Assembly (NCBI GenBank): GCA_963776055.1
Contig: CAVZLD010000005.1
Location: forward strand, 186,001-250,000
Direction: 5' to 3'
Length of the DNA: 64,000 bases
From: CAVZLD01 sp963776055
GTDB lineage: Bacteria; Planctomycetota; Planctomycetia; Pirellulales; Pirellulaceae
Under the pieces are notes generated by a model. The model was not told where the DNA came from. It did no database searches and saw only the letters and a program-made list of their open reading frames with translations. Positions 53,811-63,178 of this stretch are shown one piece after another (within the stretch, counting starts at the first letter, position 1; each line of letters starts with the position of its first letter). A program made the translations under genes and the position numbers.

Positions 53811-53877
53811 ACCGACTGGAAGTCGGGAATACGCGACAGACTGGAAGTCTGTCCCACGCGATGGAAGTCGGTCCCCC
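53811..53877. repeat. Tandem 25 bp intergenic repeat (ACTGGAAGTC type), 2.7 units
   Basis: Units begin ACCGACTGGAAGTCGGGAAT (53811), ACAGACTGGAAGTCTGTCCC (53836) and ATGGAAGTCGGTCCCCC (53861). The core GACTTCCAGT/ACTGGAAGTC with flanking CAGA/TCTG is palindromic in unit 2. It lies between the VWA stop and moxR. Palindromes of this kind recur in planctomycete intergenic DNA. Confidence 0.7.
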
Positions 53878-53900
53878 TTCTGCGTGGGGTCGGTGGCGGT

Positions 53901-56900
53901 CTAGTTGCGGCCCTGATCGCGATCTTCGCGGGCTTTGCGTTTGGCTTTCAAGAGTCGTTCGGTATAGGTCTCCTCCGCCGCCTCGTCCGGCGAGAGAGAG
54001 TCCGGCGCGGGATGAGTGTGCGGGGGCGTGGGGGTCGGCGGTGACCGCGTCGGGCCGGAGGGAAGGGTCAACATCCGAGCGCGGCGTGATCTCGACGTCC
54101 GGTTCGAATCGTGACGCCGCCCGGCGTTGATCCAACTCACTCTCGATCTCCCGCTTACGGTGCCGTAACCGCTCCAACCGCTCCTCCGGCTCCGGCGGCG
54201 CCGGGCGACGCAGCAGATGATCCCGCGCCTTGGCCCACAACGGCGCAATCCATTCCACGCCGATGTTCACGCGGCGCAAGAACACATCGGCGAAGAAAAC
54301 ACAGGAAGCCAGCAGTACCAGGAGAGGCCAAATGTCACGCGTGCTGACCGCCTTGGCCAAATCGCGACGAAAGGCGTTCATCAGACCGGCCTGCGATGTC
54401 TGGTCACGGGACAGCGGCGGAAACACTTGCCCGCGGCGCCCCCCGCGTGGCGGCTTGGCTGTCAACTGTTCCAGCAAAGCGAGATTCGTCTTGCGGTTGC
54501 GGAATTCGTCCGAATAGGGCACGTTCACGCCGGTTCGCAACACCGGTTTGCCCGGCCCCGTCGTCAAGGTCACAAAGTAGCTGCCTGGTTGCGTGCTTTC
54601 GAATTCGCCGACGTAGCGTCCTGGAGCTGTCTGCCGAACCGAAAAGGCCTGCGACGTCATCTCGGGGCTGACGTACGCTCCCGCCATCGGCAGAAAATTC
54701 AATAGTTCGTCATCCTGGTCCAGCGCCGTCACAAATACCTGCACCCGACCATCTTCGATCTGCGTCGCGACGCTGAAGTTGCCTTGGTCGCCCGTCGGGC
54801 GCATCGACCAGCGCACCAATTGACTGAAGAGCTGATCGTATCCCTCCCAACCGGTCCAGGAATCGGCCCAGCGTTGACCGGCGTCGGTCGTCAGCACGGC
54901 CGTGCGACCCAGTCCGTACGTCCAACTGGCCAGGAGCGTCGCATTGCGTTCTTCCGCCGGTTCGGGGGACAAAAGCGAGACTTCCACCAGGGGATTCTGC
55001 TTCAGCGACGTCAGCACAAAGCCGCGAATGGGCGGCGGCGGGCTGTCGATGCCCTGCAGGATCTCGTGCCGCGTCCGGATCTGGGGTTGCACCAGCGTTT
55101 CCTTCACCAACGGGCGGGCGACCTTCCGCGCTTCGCGCTGAAAGATCCGGGGCAGCGCATCTGGATTGCGCACCACGTAGTACTTGCCCCCGGTGACCGT
55201 CGCGATCCGGTCCAGCTCGCCATGCCCCGCCGGCCCGTGGGTTCCCACCGCGACGGTCGTGACTTTCACCTGCAACTGCTGAAACGCCCGCAGCACACCC
55301 TGACTGGCGGGCGATGGGTCCCCGTCGCTGATCACAATCATGTGCTTCACAGCAGCTTCCTTACAATTGGCGAAAGCCGCCGCCGCCATCCGCAGCGAAG
55401 GATCAAAATCGGGCATGTCGCCCGGTGTCATCCGGCCCAGACGCGATAGCATCCGCTGTCGATTGGGACCCACCGGAAGCAGGCCCTTGGGGTGGCCCCA
55501 AAGCCATTCCTCCGCGCCGGACCAGTGAACAATCCCGCAGAAATCCTGCGGGCCCAGCGCTCGCAACGCTTCCTCGGCAATCTTCTTCTGCCAGAAGTTG
55601 CCCTGCGCCATTTCCGAAGCGTGCATCACCATCGCCAAAGCACCCACCGGAACGACCTTGGCATTGTAGATCTGAAAGTCGACCGGCATTGCCTTTTCCA
55701 GCTCGGTGTTCGACCAGCCGCCTGCGCCGTAACTGTTGGGTCCACCGAGCATGATCAGGCCGCAGCCCATGTCCTGCGTGTTGCGGACCAGCATCTCCAC
55801 CTGATCGTCGGAGAAGTTGGTCAACATCCGTTCGTCACCGCTGGTCCGTGGCACATTCGCCAAGATCACCGAATCATAACGCTGCAGCTCCGCCAGACTC
55901 GTGAACAGCTCGTTGCTGGCAATCACCGTCACCTGCAGATTCATCAGACGCAGCCGGTCAACCAGGTAGTCGAATTCACCGCGGTGCTCCCAGTCCTCAA
56001 TCAACAGGACGTGGCCCTGGCCCAGCACCTGCGTAAAGGCGGTCGCTCGATTGTTCTGCGGCAGCGTGTCGTCTTCGGCGCTTTGCGGCACAAAGACCGC
56101 CTGATACTCGTAGAAATCCGGTCGATCAATCTGGTTTTCGAACCGCAGCACATTCTTGCCCACCGGCAGTTCGACCGGCTGCTCGCTCAGCGTCTCGACC
56201 GTCTGCCCCGTGCGACGCGTCAGTCGGATCTTGCCCTCGACCGGCTGTGGATTTTCCGTTCCCTCCTCCACAACGTGATTGATTACCACACTCGCCGAAA
56301 ACGGTTCGCCCTTGCGAATATCCGGTGGCAACGTAACCCGCTCCAAGAAAACCTCCGCGCTGCCCCAGCTCGACCGGAACGACGTCGATTCCAATCCCAT
56401 CCTGCGCAAGCAAGCGTGCCATCGCCTGCGCATCCCCGAGGTTTTCATTGCCGTCGGTGATGATGACCACTCGCCGCGATGAGTCTTCCGGGAATGTCGC
56501 TTGGGCCAGCTTCATTGCCGCGGCAAGATTTGTGGCATCCGTCTTCAGGTCAAACAGAGTTTCCAGCTGGCCGGGGATCGGCAGATCGGCATCCAACGGT
56601 GGAACTTCGATGTTCGCGTCACGACCGAAAACGATCAACGCTGCCCGGTCGCGACGCGAATCATCGCGGTGTTCGCTGACCGACTGTTTGACAACGTCCA
56701 CCATCGCCTGGCGAAGTTCTGCGGGGATACTGGCCGACTGGTCCAACAGATAGATCGCTGTCATGCGGTCGTGGCTCCGCAGCCACTGCATTTCGGCCAA
56801 CGCCAGAATGATCAGCAGAAACACCAAGCTGCGCAGCGTCAGGACAATCAGTCGTCGGACGCGCCCCAGACCACTCAGACTGTGATAACTAAAGACCCAC

Positions 56901-56971
56901 AACAGCGGCAGCAGCAACACCAGCAACAGCCAGCGAGGCTCTTCGAACAGTTGGTGGAGTGCATCCAACAT
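53901..56971 (-). CDS. Large membrane protein with two VWA-like domains and a GATase1-like domain, two frame breaks
   Basis: About 1023 residues, starting MLDALHQLFEEPRWLLLVLL. Two TM helices come first, then VWA domain 1 with MIDAS IYLLDQSASIP, TDATNLAAAM and IITDGNEN. A single extra G in a GGGG run at 56362-56365 breaks the frame; it resumes as GSAEVFLERVTLPPDIRKGE. Next are an immunoglobulin-like region, a GATase1-like Rossmann segment (GQGHVLLIEDWEHRGEFDYL, GLIMLGGPNSYGAGGW) and a second VWA-like fold (VGALAMVMHASEMAQG, MIVISDGDPSPASQG). A C-terminal TM (IWPLLVLLASCVFFADVFL) follows. A second break in C-runs near 54022-54034 precedes the true end ERLLKAKRKAREDRDQGRN. It lies upstream of moxR by 143 bp. 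Confidence 0.82.
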
Positions 56972-57003
56972 CCGCTGTCTCGTTCTGCTGAAGTCCGTGG
57001 ACC

Positions 57004-57990
57004 TTATAGTCGGACGCGTTGCACGCGATGGTTGTAAGTGTCCAACACGTAGATCCGTCCCCGGCTGTCCTGCACCAAGGCCCACGGATTGAATAGCTGG
57101 CCCTCGCGCCGCCCTCGCACGCCCCAACTGCCCAGCGATCGTCCGTCGACGGTGAACTTTTGAACGCGGTGGTTCCCGAATTCACAAAGGTAGACGTGTC
57201 CCTGGCCATCGAGGATCAGGTCGTAAGGATACCGAAGCTGACCCAGCTCGTGACCGCGCTCTCCCCAGATCTGCACGAGTCGCGCCTCGGATCGGTCCAC
57301 TTCAAACACCTGAACCCGGTCGTTGCAGGCATCCACGACCCAGACCCGGTTCTGCGCGTCGACCGCCAGATTCTGCGGCCGAATGAACTCCCCGGGGCGA
57401 TTGCCATGGCCGCCCCATTCCAGCAGGAATGTCCCGGTCGACGAGAACTTCTGGATCCGGTCGTACTCGCCGTATTCCGCGACGTAGTAGCAGCCGTGGG
57501 CATCCTGCACGACATCGGTCACCAGACCGAATTCGCCGGGCCGCTGGCCCAACTGTCCTCCTAAGGTCCGATCCGGCAACAAGGTCCCATCCGGCTCGTA
57601 AAACAGGATCCGATAATAGTGCGTATCGGCGACCATCAACGCGCCGGAGCGGTCGAACGACAGGCCGGTCGGTTTGCCCTGCGCGCATGCGGGCGTTTGC
57701 CATCCTCGCAGGTACTCGCCGTCCCGGTCGAAGACCTGAATCCGGCCGGTCTTGTCGACGATGTAGAGCTGGTCCTGCCCATCGATCGCCATCGCCCGCG
57801 GCAGATGCAACTGGCCGGGAAGACGACCGTGCTCGCCCCAGACCTGTTCCAGTCGCCCTACGCTCGGGCCATCCTGCCCATCCGCCCCCACCAAGGCCAA
57901 CCAGGGCAGCGTCCCGCCAACGACGGCTAGAACCAAGATCCCCAGGCCCAGGCGTGTTGCACGAGATCCACGGAAGGAGCCAGTCTTCAA
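57004..57990 (-). CDS. Membrane-anchored NHL-repeat protein
   Basis: About 328 residues from the TTG start at 57990, which has GAGGATC upstream and places a TM/signal (LGLGILVLAVVGGTLPWLAL) near the N-terminus. The alternative ATG at 58134 adds 48 Ser/Arg-rich residues. Six NHL blades follow, e.g. LPRAMAIDGQDQLYIVDKTG, IQKFSSTGTFLLEWGGHGNR and NPWALVQDSRGRIYVLDTYN. It would fold as a six-bladed propeller outside the membrane. It ends 32 bp before the double-VWA gene and probably heads the island's transcript. Confidence 0.85.
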   Translation of the reverse strand: MKTGSFRGSRATRLGLGILVLAVVGGTLPWLALVGADGQDGPSVGRLEQVWGEHGRLPGQLHLPRAMAIDGQDQLYIVDKTGRIQVFDRDGEYLRGWQTPACAQGKPTGLSFDRSGALMVADTHYYRILFYEPDGTLLPDRTLGGQLGQRPGEFGLVTDVVQDAHGCYYVAEYGEYDRIQKFSSTGTFLLEWGGHGNRPGEFIRPQNLAVDAQNRVWVVDACNDRVQVFEVDRSEARLVQIWGERGHELGQLRYPYDLILDGQGHVYLCEFGNHRVQKFTVDGRSLGSWGVRGRREGQLFNPWALVQDSRGRIYVLDTYNHRVQRVRL

Positions 57991-58419
57991 CGATCGATCC
58001 TCGAGCAGAGAGCGGGAAGAGGGTCCGAAAAGGGAAAAAGCTTGCGCGGCGATCGCTCGGCCGCCGAACGCGTGCAACGTCTCGGTTGCCCGGGACGACC
58101 GCCAGCCCGCGCGACTTTCGCTGGCACGCACCAACCGATCCGTGCTCCGGCGTGGGGCGCCCCACGCCGCCCCGTCATTGTACTGCTTGGCGGGCCGCGC
58201 GACGAACCAGGGCTGCCGGTTGGCCGCGCGCCGGTGCCGCGGGACCTCGTGGCCGCTTTTCCCGACGCAGACTCTTGACCGTGCGCGCGCAAGGCTCGGT
58301 AAATTCAGGGATTACGAAAAGACGTCGAAATATGCTTTTCTTTGCGCCGCGCGGCGGGTTGCCGAGTCAGCTCTCGTGCTGCCACAGCCAGCTTGCAGAC
58401 ACGGGACCGACACAAGCCG
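57991..58419. other. Divergent intergenic region (about 430 bp)
   Basis: This separates the NHL gene from the Sua5 fusion gene. It contains a possible N-terminal extension of the NHL protein and a candidate promoter. I see no other gene. Confidence 0.4.
58275..58305 (+). promoter_or_regulatory. Candidate promoter of the sua5-rpiB operon
   Basis: TTGACC (58275-58280) and TAAATT (58300-58305) are separated by 19 bp, slightly long for sigma-70. They lie about 115 bp before the start at 58420. Confidence 0.3.
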
Positions 58420-59547
58420 ATGACACCGCTAGTGATCGATGTTCGCTCCGCTCAAGATGCGCGCGACGTCGTACACCGCGCCGTGCAGGCGTTGGCGGAA
58501 GGGAGACTCGTTTCCTTTCCCACGGAGACCGTCTACGGCCTCGCCGCCAGTGCCTTGGACGAACGGGCGGTGGAGCGGTTGCTGCGGGTCAAACGCCGTG
58601 TCGAAGGCAATCCGCTGTCCTTGGCGGTCCAAAGCGCCGATGCGGCGATCGATTATGTGCCGCGACTCGGATCCCTCGGCCGCCGCCTGGCTCGACGCTG
58701 CTGGCCCGGGCCGGTCACCCTGGTCCTGCAGGATAACCACCCGGACAGTCTGATCCGCCAGTTACCCCCGCTGGTGCAACAAGCGGTCGTTCCCGCCGGG
58801 AAGATCGGATTGCGCGTCCCCGCTCATCAACTCATCCTCGAGGTCCTACGGTTGATGCCCGGCCCGTTGGTGCTGACCAGTGCGAACCGTGCTGGCGAGG
58901 CGGATCCGGTGACGGCGGAGGACGTCGTGGCCGCCCTGCAAACCGATGTCGATCTGGTGCTGGATGATGGCCGCAGCCAATTCGCGCAGCCCTCCTCCGT
59001 GGTACAGATTGTGGAGAATCAACTGCAGGTTCTCCGCGCCGGAGTGGTTTCCGAGGCCACGCTGCGGCGGTTGGCCAGCCTGCTGTTGCTGTTCGTCTGT
59101 ACGGGCAACACCTGTCGCAGCCCGATGGCCGAAATGCTCTGTCGCAAGCTGCTGGCCGGACAATTGAAGTGCCGCTTGGATGAACTGGAGGACCGGGGCG
59201 TGGTCGTCATGTCGGCGGGTGTTTCCGCGATGTCGGGAATCGGCGCCACGCCGGAAGCCGTTCAGGTAATGGCCGACCGGGGGTTGGATCTGTCCGGCCA
59301 TATCACCCAGCCAGTGAACGAGCGGCTGGTGCGCCACGCGGATCTGATTTTCACGATGACGGCGGGGCATCGCCAAGCCCTCGTCAGTCTCTGGCCGGAT
59401 GCCGCCGAACGAACCTTCATGTTGTGCGGGGACCATGTGGACGTTGCCGATCCGATCGGTGGTCCCCGCGAATTGTATCGCCGCTGTGCCGATCAGCTGG
59501 AAGCTGCGATTCGTCGAATCATCGCAGAATTTGACTTGCCGATCTGA
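58420..59547 (+). CDS. Fusion of Sua5/YrdC threonylcarbamoyl-AMP synthase and low-molecular-weight protein phosphatase
   Basis: 375 residues from the ATG at 58420. Residues about 1-215 are a YrdC/Sua5 domain that makes threonylcarbamoyl-AMP for tRNA t6A (SFPTETVYGLAASALDERAV, RRVEGNPLSLAV, GPLVLTSANRAGEADP). From about residue 225 there is an LMW-PTP/arginine-phosphatase domain: the P-loop FVCTGNTCRSPMAEMLCRKL (CX5R), VMSAGVSAMSG, and the acid loop DVADPIGGP. Both active sites look intact. In Bacillus the separate homologues ywlC and ywlE are adjacent and followed by ywlF (RpiB), so this is a fused version of the same order, with rpiB next here. The phosphatase might act on Tyr or Arg phosphate. 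Confidence 0.93.
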   Translation: MTPLVIDVRSAQDARDVVHRAVQALAEGRLVSFPTETVYGLAASALDERAVERLLRVKRRVEGNPLSLAVQSADAAIDYVPRLGSLGRRLARRCWPGPVTLVLQDNHPDSLIRQLPPLVQQAVVPAGKIGLRVPAHQLILEVLRLMPGPLVLTSANRAGEADPVTAEDVVAALQTDVDLVLDDGRSQFAQPSSVVQIVENQLQVLRAGVVSEATLRRLASLLLLFVCTGNTCRSPMAEMLCRKLLAGQLKCRLDELEDRGVVVMSAGVSAMSGIGATPEAVQVMADRGLDLSGHITQPVNERLVRHADLIFTMTAGHRQALVSLWPDAAERTFMLCGDHVDVADPIGGPRELYRRCADQLEAAIRRIIAEFDLPI

Positions 59548-59584
59548 AGGGCACAGGCCTGTCCACTGCTGTCGGAGACTCCCG

Positions 59585-60073
59585 ATGAAAATTGCCGTTG
59601 CGAGTGACCACCGTGGTTTCTCACTGAAAAGTCATCTCTTGCAGCAGTTGCGAGAAGGCGGTCACGAGGTGGTGGATCTTGGGACCCACGACGATCGGAG
59701 TGTGGATTACACCGATTTCGCCGAACAGGTCTGCTGCCGCGTTGTGCGGCGCGAAGTGGATCGAGGGATCCTGATCTGCGGCACGGGGATCGGCATGTCG
59801 ATCGCGGCCAACAAGTTTCCCGGGATTCGGGCCGCTACCTGCCCGGACGAGCGAACGGCCGAGATCTGCCGTCAGCACAATGATGTCAACGTACTTTGTC
59901 TCTCCGGCGACAGTTTGGAGCCCCAGCAGGGCGAGCGAATTGTCGACGCCTGGATTCGGACGGCCTTTGAAGGGGGCCGGCATCAGCGGCGGATCGAGAA
60001 GATTGACACGATCGAACGCCACTGGCGAGCCGGGCGTGGCAGTTGCGATCCGCAGGATGAGAACTCGGAATGA
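59585..60073 (+). CDS. rpiB: Ribose-5-phosphate isomerase B (RpiB/LacAB family)
   Basis: 162 residues. RpiB interconverts ribose-5-P and ribulose-5-P. The start MKIAVASDHRGFSLKSHLL has the substrate Asp-His; CGTGIGMSIAANKFPGIRAA carries the catalytic Cys and anion hole; HNDVNVLCL has the ring-opening His region. The ATG at 59585 is 37 bp after the Sua5 fusion gene. The last 20 residues after the RRIEKIDTIER core are an extension of low conservation. Confidence 0.93.
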   Translation: MKIAVASDHRGFSLKSHLLQQLREGGHEVVDLGTHDDRSVDYTDFAEQVCCRVVRREVDRGILICGTGIGMSIAANKFPGIRAATCPDERTAEICRQHNDVNVLCLSGDSLEPQQGERIVDAWIRTAFEGGRHQRRIEKIDTIERHWRAGRGSCDPQDENSE

Positions 60074-60367
60074 TCGCGCTGTGCGGGAACCATTCCTGAC
60101 CCGGACGTTGTGCGCAACCGGGCAATCTGGCGAGACCTTGATCGTTGTGCGTAAGCTGCGATCGGATTATGCGAATCGTAGCTGGCGCAGCGACAAATCA
60201 CTCCACTCAACTGACGCTGGATCGTCACCGAACTCTTGATGAGGTCGGCTTTCTTGTTAGAGTAAAACTTGTTGCCAATTGGCCAGCCTTTGTGCTCGGG
60301 GAAGCTCCCGAGCGAGATTTGGATTCTAGGTTGTCACGGAAGCTTCCCGCGAAGAGGGGTACGGAAC

Positions 60368-60937
60368 GTGTCTGCTGCCCGACGTAAGCCGCACGACGAA
60401 GTCGAGCAATTGATGCTGAACGCGCGATTGCGAGACGAGTTGGAGCCGTTCCTCGATGAATCGGTCGAAGTCGTGAACATGCGACTGATGCCCACTCATC
60501 AGGAAAACGAATACCTCGCCTCGATGCTCGAGTGGGAACGGGCGCCCGTGCTGCCGATCCGTTGCTGGTTTCAACCAGAACTGGTGCTGCCGCCTCCCGA
60601 AACGATCGATGAACAACAGTTACATGAGCTGCTGTGGAGCACGATTGAACAGCTCTACGACCAACGAATTGTCCTGGACTTCACCGATCATCTGTCCGAC
60701 CGGCAGCTCTACTGTCTGATCTATCGCGACATCCTGCCCTCTTCGGAAAAGAAGATCGAACGCAGCCGTACCTTTCTTCACTGGCAATGCATCGACGCTG
60801 CGGACGACCCGGAGATTTGGCTGCGGTACTACGCCACCCCGGAGGAACGAGAGCTGTGGCAGGAGGAAACGGGCGGCCGGTTGCCCACGTCCGAACCGCC
60901 TCCTTTCCCACGCCGCATGCCGCGTCGCTTGCTGTAG
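60368..60937 (+). CDS. Conserved hypothetical protein
   Basis: About 189 residues from a GTG start with GAGGGG upstream. It is acidic and helical with no TM. Notable segments are VEVVNMRLMPTHQENEYLAS, LEWERAPVLPIRCWFQPELV, LHELLWSTIEQLYDQRIVLD and LYCLIYRDILPSSEKKIE. It ends in a Pro/Arg tail. I do not recognise a domain. It is likely a planctomycete-specific soluble protein, maybe in the rpiB transcript (294 bp gap). Earlier ATG codons add only unconserved sequence. Confidence 0.65.
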   Translation: MSAARRKPHDEVEQLMLNARLRDELEPFLDESVEVVNMRLMPTHQENEYLASMLEWERAPVLPIRCWFQPELVLPPPETIDEQQLHELLWSTIEQLYDQRIVLDFTDHLSDRQLYCLIYRDILPSSEKKIERSRTFLHWQCIDAADDPEIWLRYYATPEERELWQEETGGRLPTSEPPPFPRRMPRRLL

Positions 60938-61180
60938 CCGGTGCCGGTCCGTCGGAGCCAGGCCGGGGCACCGGCCGGCGAAGGGGGCAGATCCTGCGGC
61001 CCCGATGGCCACCAAGGGCCGCGCTTCCACCGGCTTCATCCGTCACTGCCACCCCCATCTTCCGATGTGACAAAGCACCCGGTGGACCGGTTTCCCCGTT
61101 GCTTCGCTTGAAACGGCCAGCACAAGCGCCTATTCTGAGGTGTTCGGCCGTGCCGTCCGTTTCCTCCCTGTTTCACTCTT

Positions 61181-61185
61181 AGGAG
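61181..61185 (+). promoter_or_regulatory. Shine-Dalgarno site (AGGAG) that favours a GTG start for ilvB
   Basis: AGGAG directly touches the ATG at 61186 (no spacer), but stands nine bases before the in-frame GTG at 61195. GTG is therefore the likelier start codon. Confidence 0.65.
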
Positions 61186-61194
61186 ATGCTGTCT

Positions 61195-62961
61195 GTGTCT
61201 ACGACGGGAACCCCCACCGCAGCGAAGTCGATGAACGGAGCCGATATCCTGGTCAAGTCGCTGGTCGATCACCAGGTCGAAATCCTCTTCGCCTACCCCG
61301 GTGGTTGCAGCATGCCGATGCATCAGGCTCTCACCCGCTACGCCGGTCGAATCCGGACGATTCTGCCACGCCACGAACAGGGCGGCGCGTTCGCCGCGCA
61401 AGGCTACGCTCGATCGACCGGCCGAGTCGGCGTCTGTATGGCCACCAGCGGTCCCGGAGCCACGAACTTGGTCACGGCGATCGCCGACGCCAAACTCGAC
61501 AGTATCCCGCTGGTTGCCATCACCGGTCAGGTTGCCACGGCAGTGATCGGCAAAGATGCATTCCAAGAAACGCCGGTGGTGGAGGTCTGCCGCGGGATTA
61601 CGAAACACCACTACCTGGTGACCGACGTGCGCGACCTGGCCCGCGTGATGAAAGAAGCGTTTCACGTCGCGACCACCGGCCGGCCGGGTCCGGTCCTGGT
61701 TGATATGCCGAAAGACGTGCAAATGGATCAGTGTGTCCCGGATTGGGATGTGCCGATGGACCTTCCGGGATATCGCACGCTGCAGCGTCGAGCGAGACCG
61801 GAACAGATCAAGCAATTGGCCGCGGCCATCCGGCTGGCGAAGCGGCCGGTAATCTACGCGGGCGGCGGCATCATCGCGGCAAATGCCAGCGAGGAACTGC
61901 GTCAACTCGTGGCCAAGACCGGAATCCCCACGACCATGACCGTCATGGGATTGGGGGCCTTTCCCGCCGACGATCCGCTTTCACTCGGAATGCTCGGGAT
62001 GCACGGAACGGTCTACGCCAACTACGCCGTCGCGGAATCCGATCTGCTGATCGCCTTGGGGGTCCGCTTCGATGATCGCGTGACCGGAAAATTCGAGGCG
62101 TTCGCGAAAGATGCCAAGATTGTCCACGTCGATGTGGATGCCTCGGAAATCAATAAGAACAAGGAAGCGCACCTGCCGATCGTCGCGGATGTGAAACAAG
62201 TGCTGCACGAGCTGAACGCGATCGTGGAGCCTCCGGAGAACATTGCGGGATGGGTCCAGCAATGCGAGGACTGGAAGAAATCCGATCCGCTCAAGTACGA
62301 CCAGAAGTTTTCCGGGATCCTGCAGCAATATGCGATTGATCAACTGTCGCAAATCACAGGCGATCGCGATACGTTCATCACGGTGGGCGTAGGGCAACAC
62401 CAGATGTGGGCCGCGCAGTTCTATCGCTTCAACCGACCCCGACGTTGGCTCTCCAGCTCCGGCTTGGGAACGATGGGTTTCGGCTTGCCAGCCGCGATGG
62501 GAGTGCAGGCCGCCCATCCAGAGGCACTCGTCATCGACATCGACGGCGACGGAAGCTTCCAAATGAATATCCAGGAACTGGCCACCTGCTACTGCGAAGA
62601 ATTACCGGTGAAGGTGCTGCTGCTGAACAACCAGCACCTGGGCATGGTCGTGCAGTGGGAGGATCGGTTCATGGATGGCAATCGTGCCCACACCTACTTG
62701 GGGCCAATCCACCATCCGGAAGCGAAGGGCCAGGGAACCGGGGCTTTCGTCGAGGAGCGGTATCCGGATTTTGTGCAGATCGCGAAGGGGTACCGCTGCG
62801 GCGGGGCCACCGTCTCCAAGAAAGCCGACCTCATCCCGGCCTTGGAGGAAATGATTCGTTATCCGGGCCCCTACGTGCTCGATGTCCAGGTTCCCTACCA
62901 GGAACATGTGCTGCCGATGATTCCCTCCGGAATGACAGTCCACGAGATCATCAAATCGTGA
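61195..62961 (+). CDS. ilvB: Acetolactate synthase large subunit
   Basis: A 588-residue ThDP enzyme that condenses two pyruvates (or pyruvate and 2-oxobutyrate) in branched-chain amino acid synthesis. Motifs: AYPGGCSMPMHQAL, LPRHEQGGAFAAQGYA with the catalytic Glu, MATSGPGATNLVTAIADAKL, GMLGMHGTVYANYAV (FAD region), GVRFDDRVTGK, SSSGLGTMGFGLPAAMG and the ThDP/Mg motif DIDGDGSFQMNIQELAT. The C-terminal NQHLGMVVQWEDRFMDGNRA matches plant/bacterial AHAS. Annotation as catabolic ALS is unlikely because of the FAD motifs. No ilvN small subunit follows in the window. Confidence 0.93.
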   Translation: MSTTGTPTAAKSMNGADILVKSLVDHQVEILFAYPGGCSMPMHQALTRYAGRIRTILPRHEQGGAFAAQGYARSTGRVGVCMATSGPGATNLVTAIADAKLDSIPLVAITGQVATAVIGKDAFQETPVVEVCRGITKHHYLVTDVRDLARVMKEAFHVATTGRPGPVLVDMPKDVQMDQCVPDWDVPMDLPGYRTLQRRARPEQIKQLAAAIRLAKRPVIYAGGGIIAANASEELRQLVAKTGIPTTMTVMGLGAFPADDPLSLGMLGMHGTVYANYAVAESDLLIALGVRFDDRVTGKFEAFAKDAKIVHVDVDASEINKNKEAHLPIVADVKQVLHELNAIVEPPENIAGWVQQCEDWKKSDPLKYDQKFSGILQQYAIDQLSQITGDRDTFITVGVGQHQMWAAQFYRFNRPRRWLSSSGLGTMGFGLPAAMGVQAAHPEALVIDIDGDGSFQMNIQELATCYCEELPVKVLLLNNQHLGMVVQWEDRFMDGNRAHTYLGPIHHPEAKGQGTGAFVEERYPDFVQIAKGYRCGGATVSKKADLIPALEEMIRYPGPYVLDVQVPYQEHVLPMIPSGMTVHEIIKS

Positions 62962-63178
62962 GCGATCGGCCACGATCCTTTCGCGCCTTCCGAAGAAACC
63001 CAATGCCGCTCGGTACTCTCAAGGGGGCGTTGTCCGCTGGTGCGATGGCCTAGCCGAGAACAGGCCGGGGCGCTTCCCGCGAAGGCGATCTGCCGGCCGG
63101 TCGCCCGTCGATCGCGGGTGACGGCGTTGTCCAGAAGACACAGCGTTTTCCAGAAGACACAGTTGCCGCAGCGTGAGA
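62962..63178. other. Intergenic region between convergent ilvB and ThuA-like genes
   Basis: It holds a short direct repeat: TCCAGAAGACACAG occurs at about 63129 and again at 63149. No terminator with a T-run is seen. Confidence 0.4.

Noticed and set aside
52747..56448. One 1233-codon frame that seems to fuse a VWA protein to MoxR
   Set aside because: The VWA protein has slipped out of frame near 54022-54034; its true C-terminus is in another frame ending at 53901, and MoxR has its own SD and Met at 53757.
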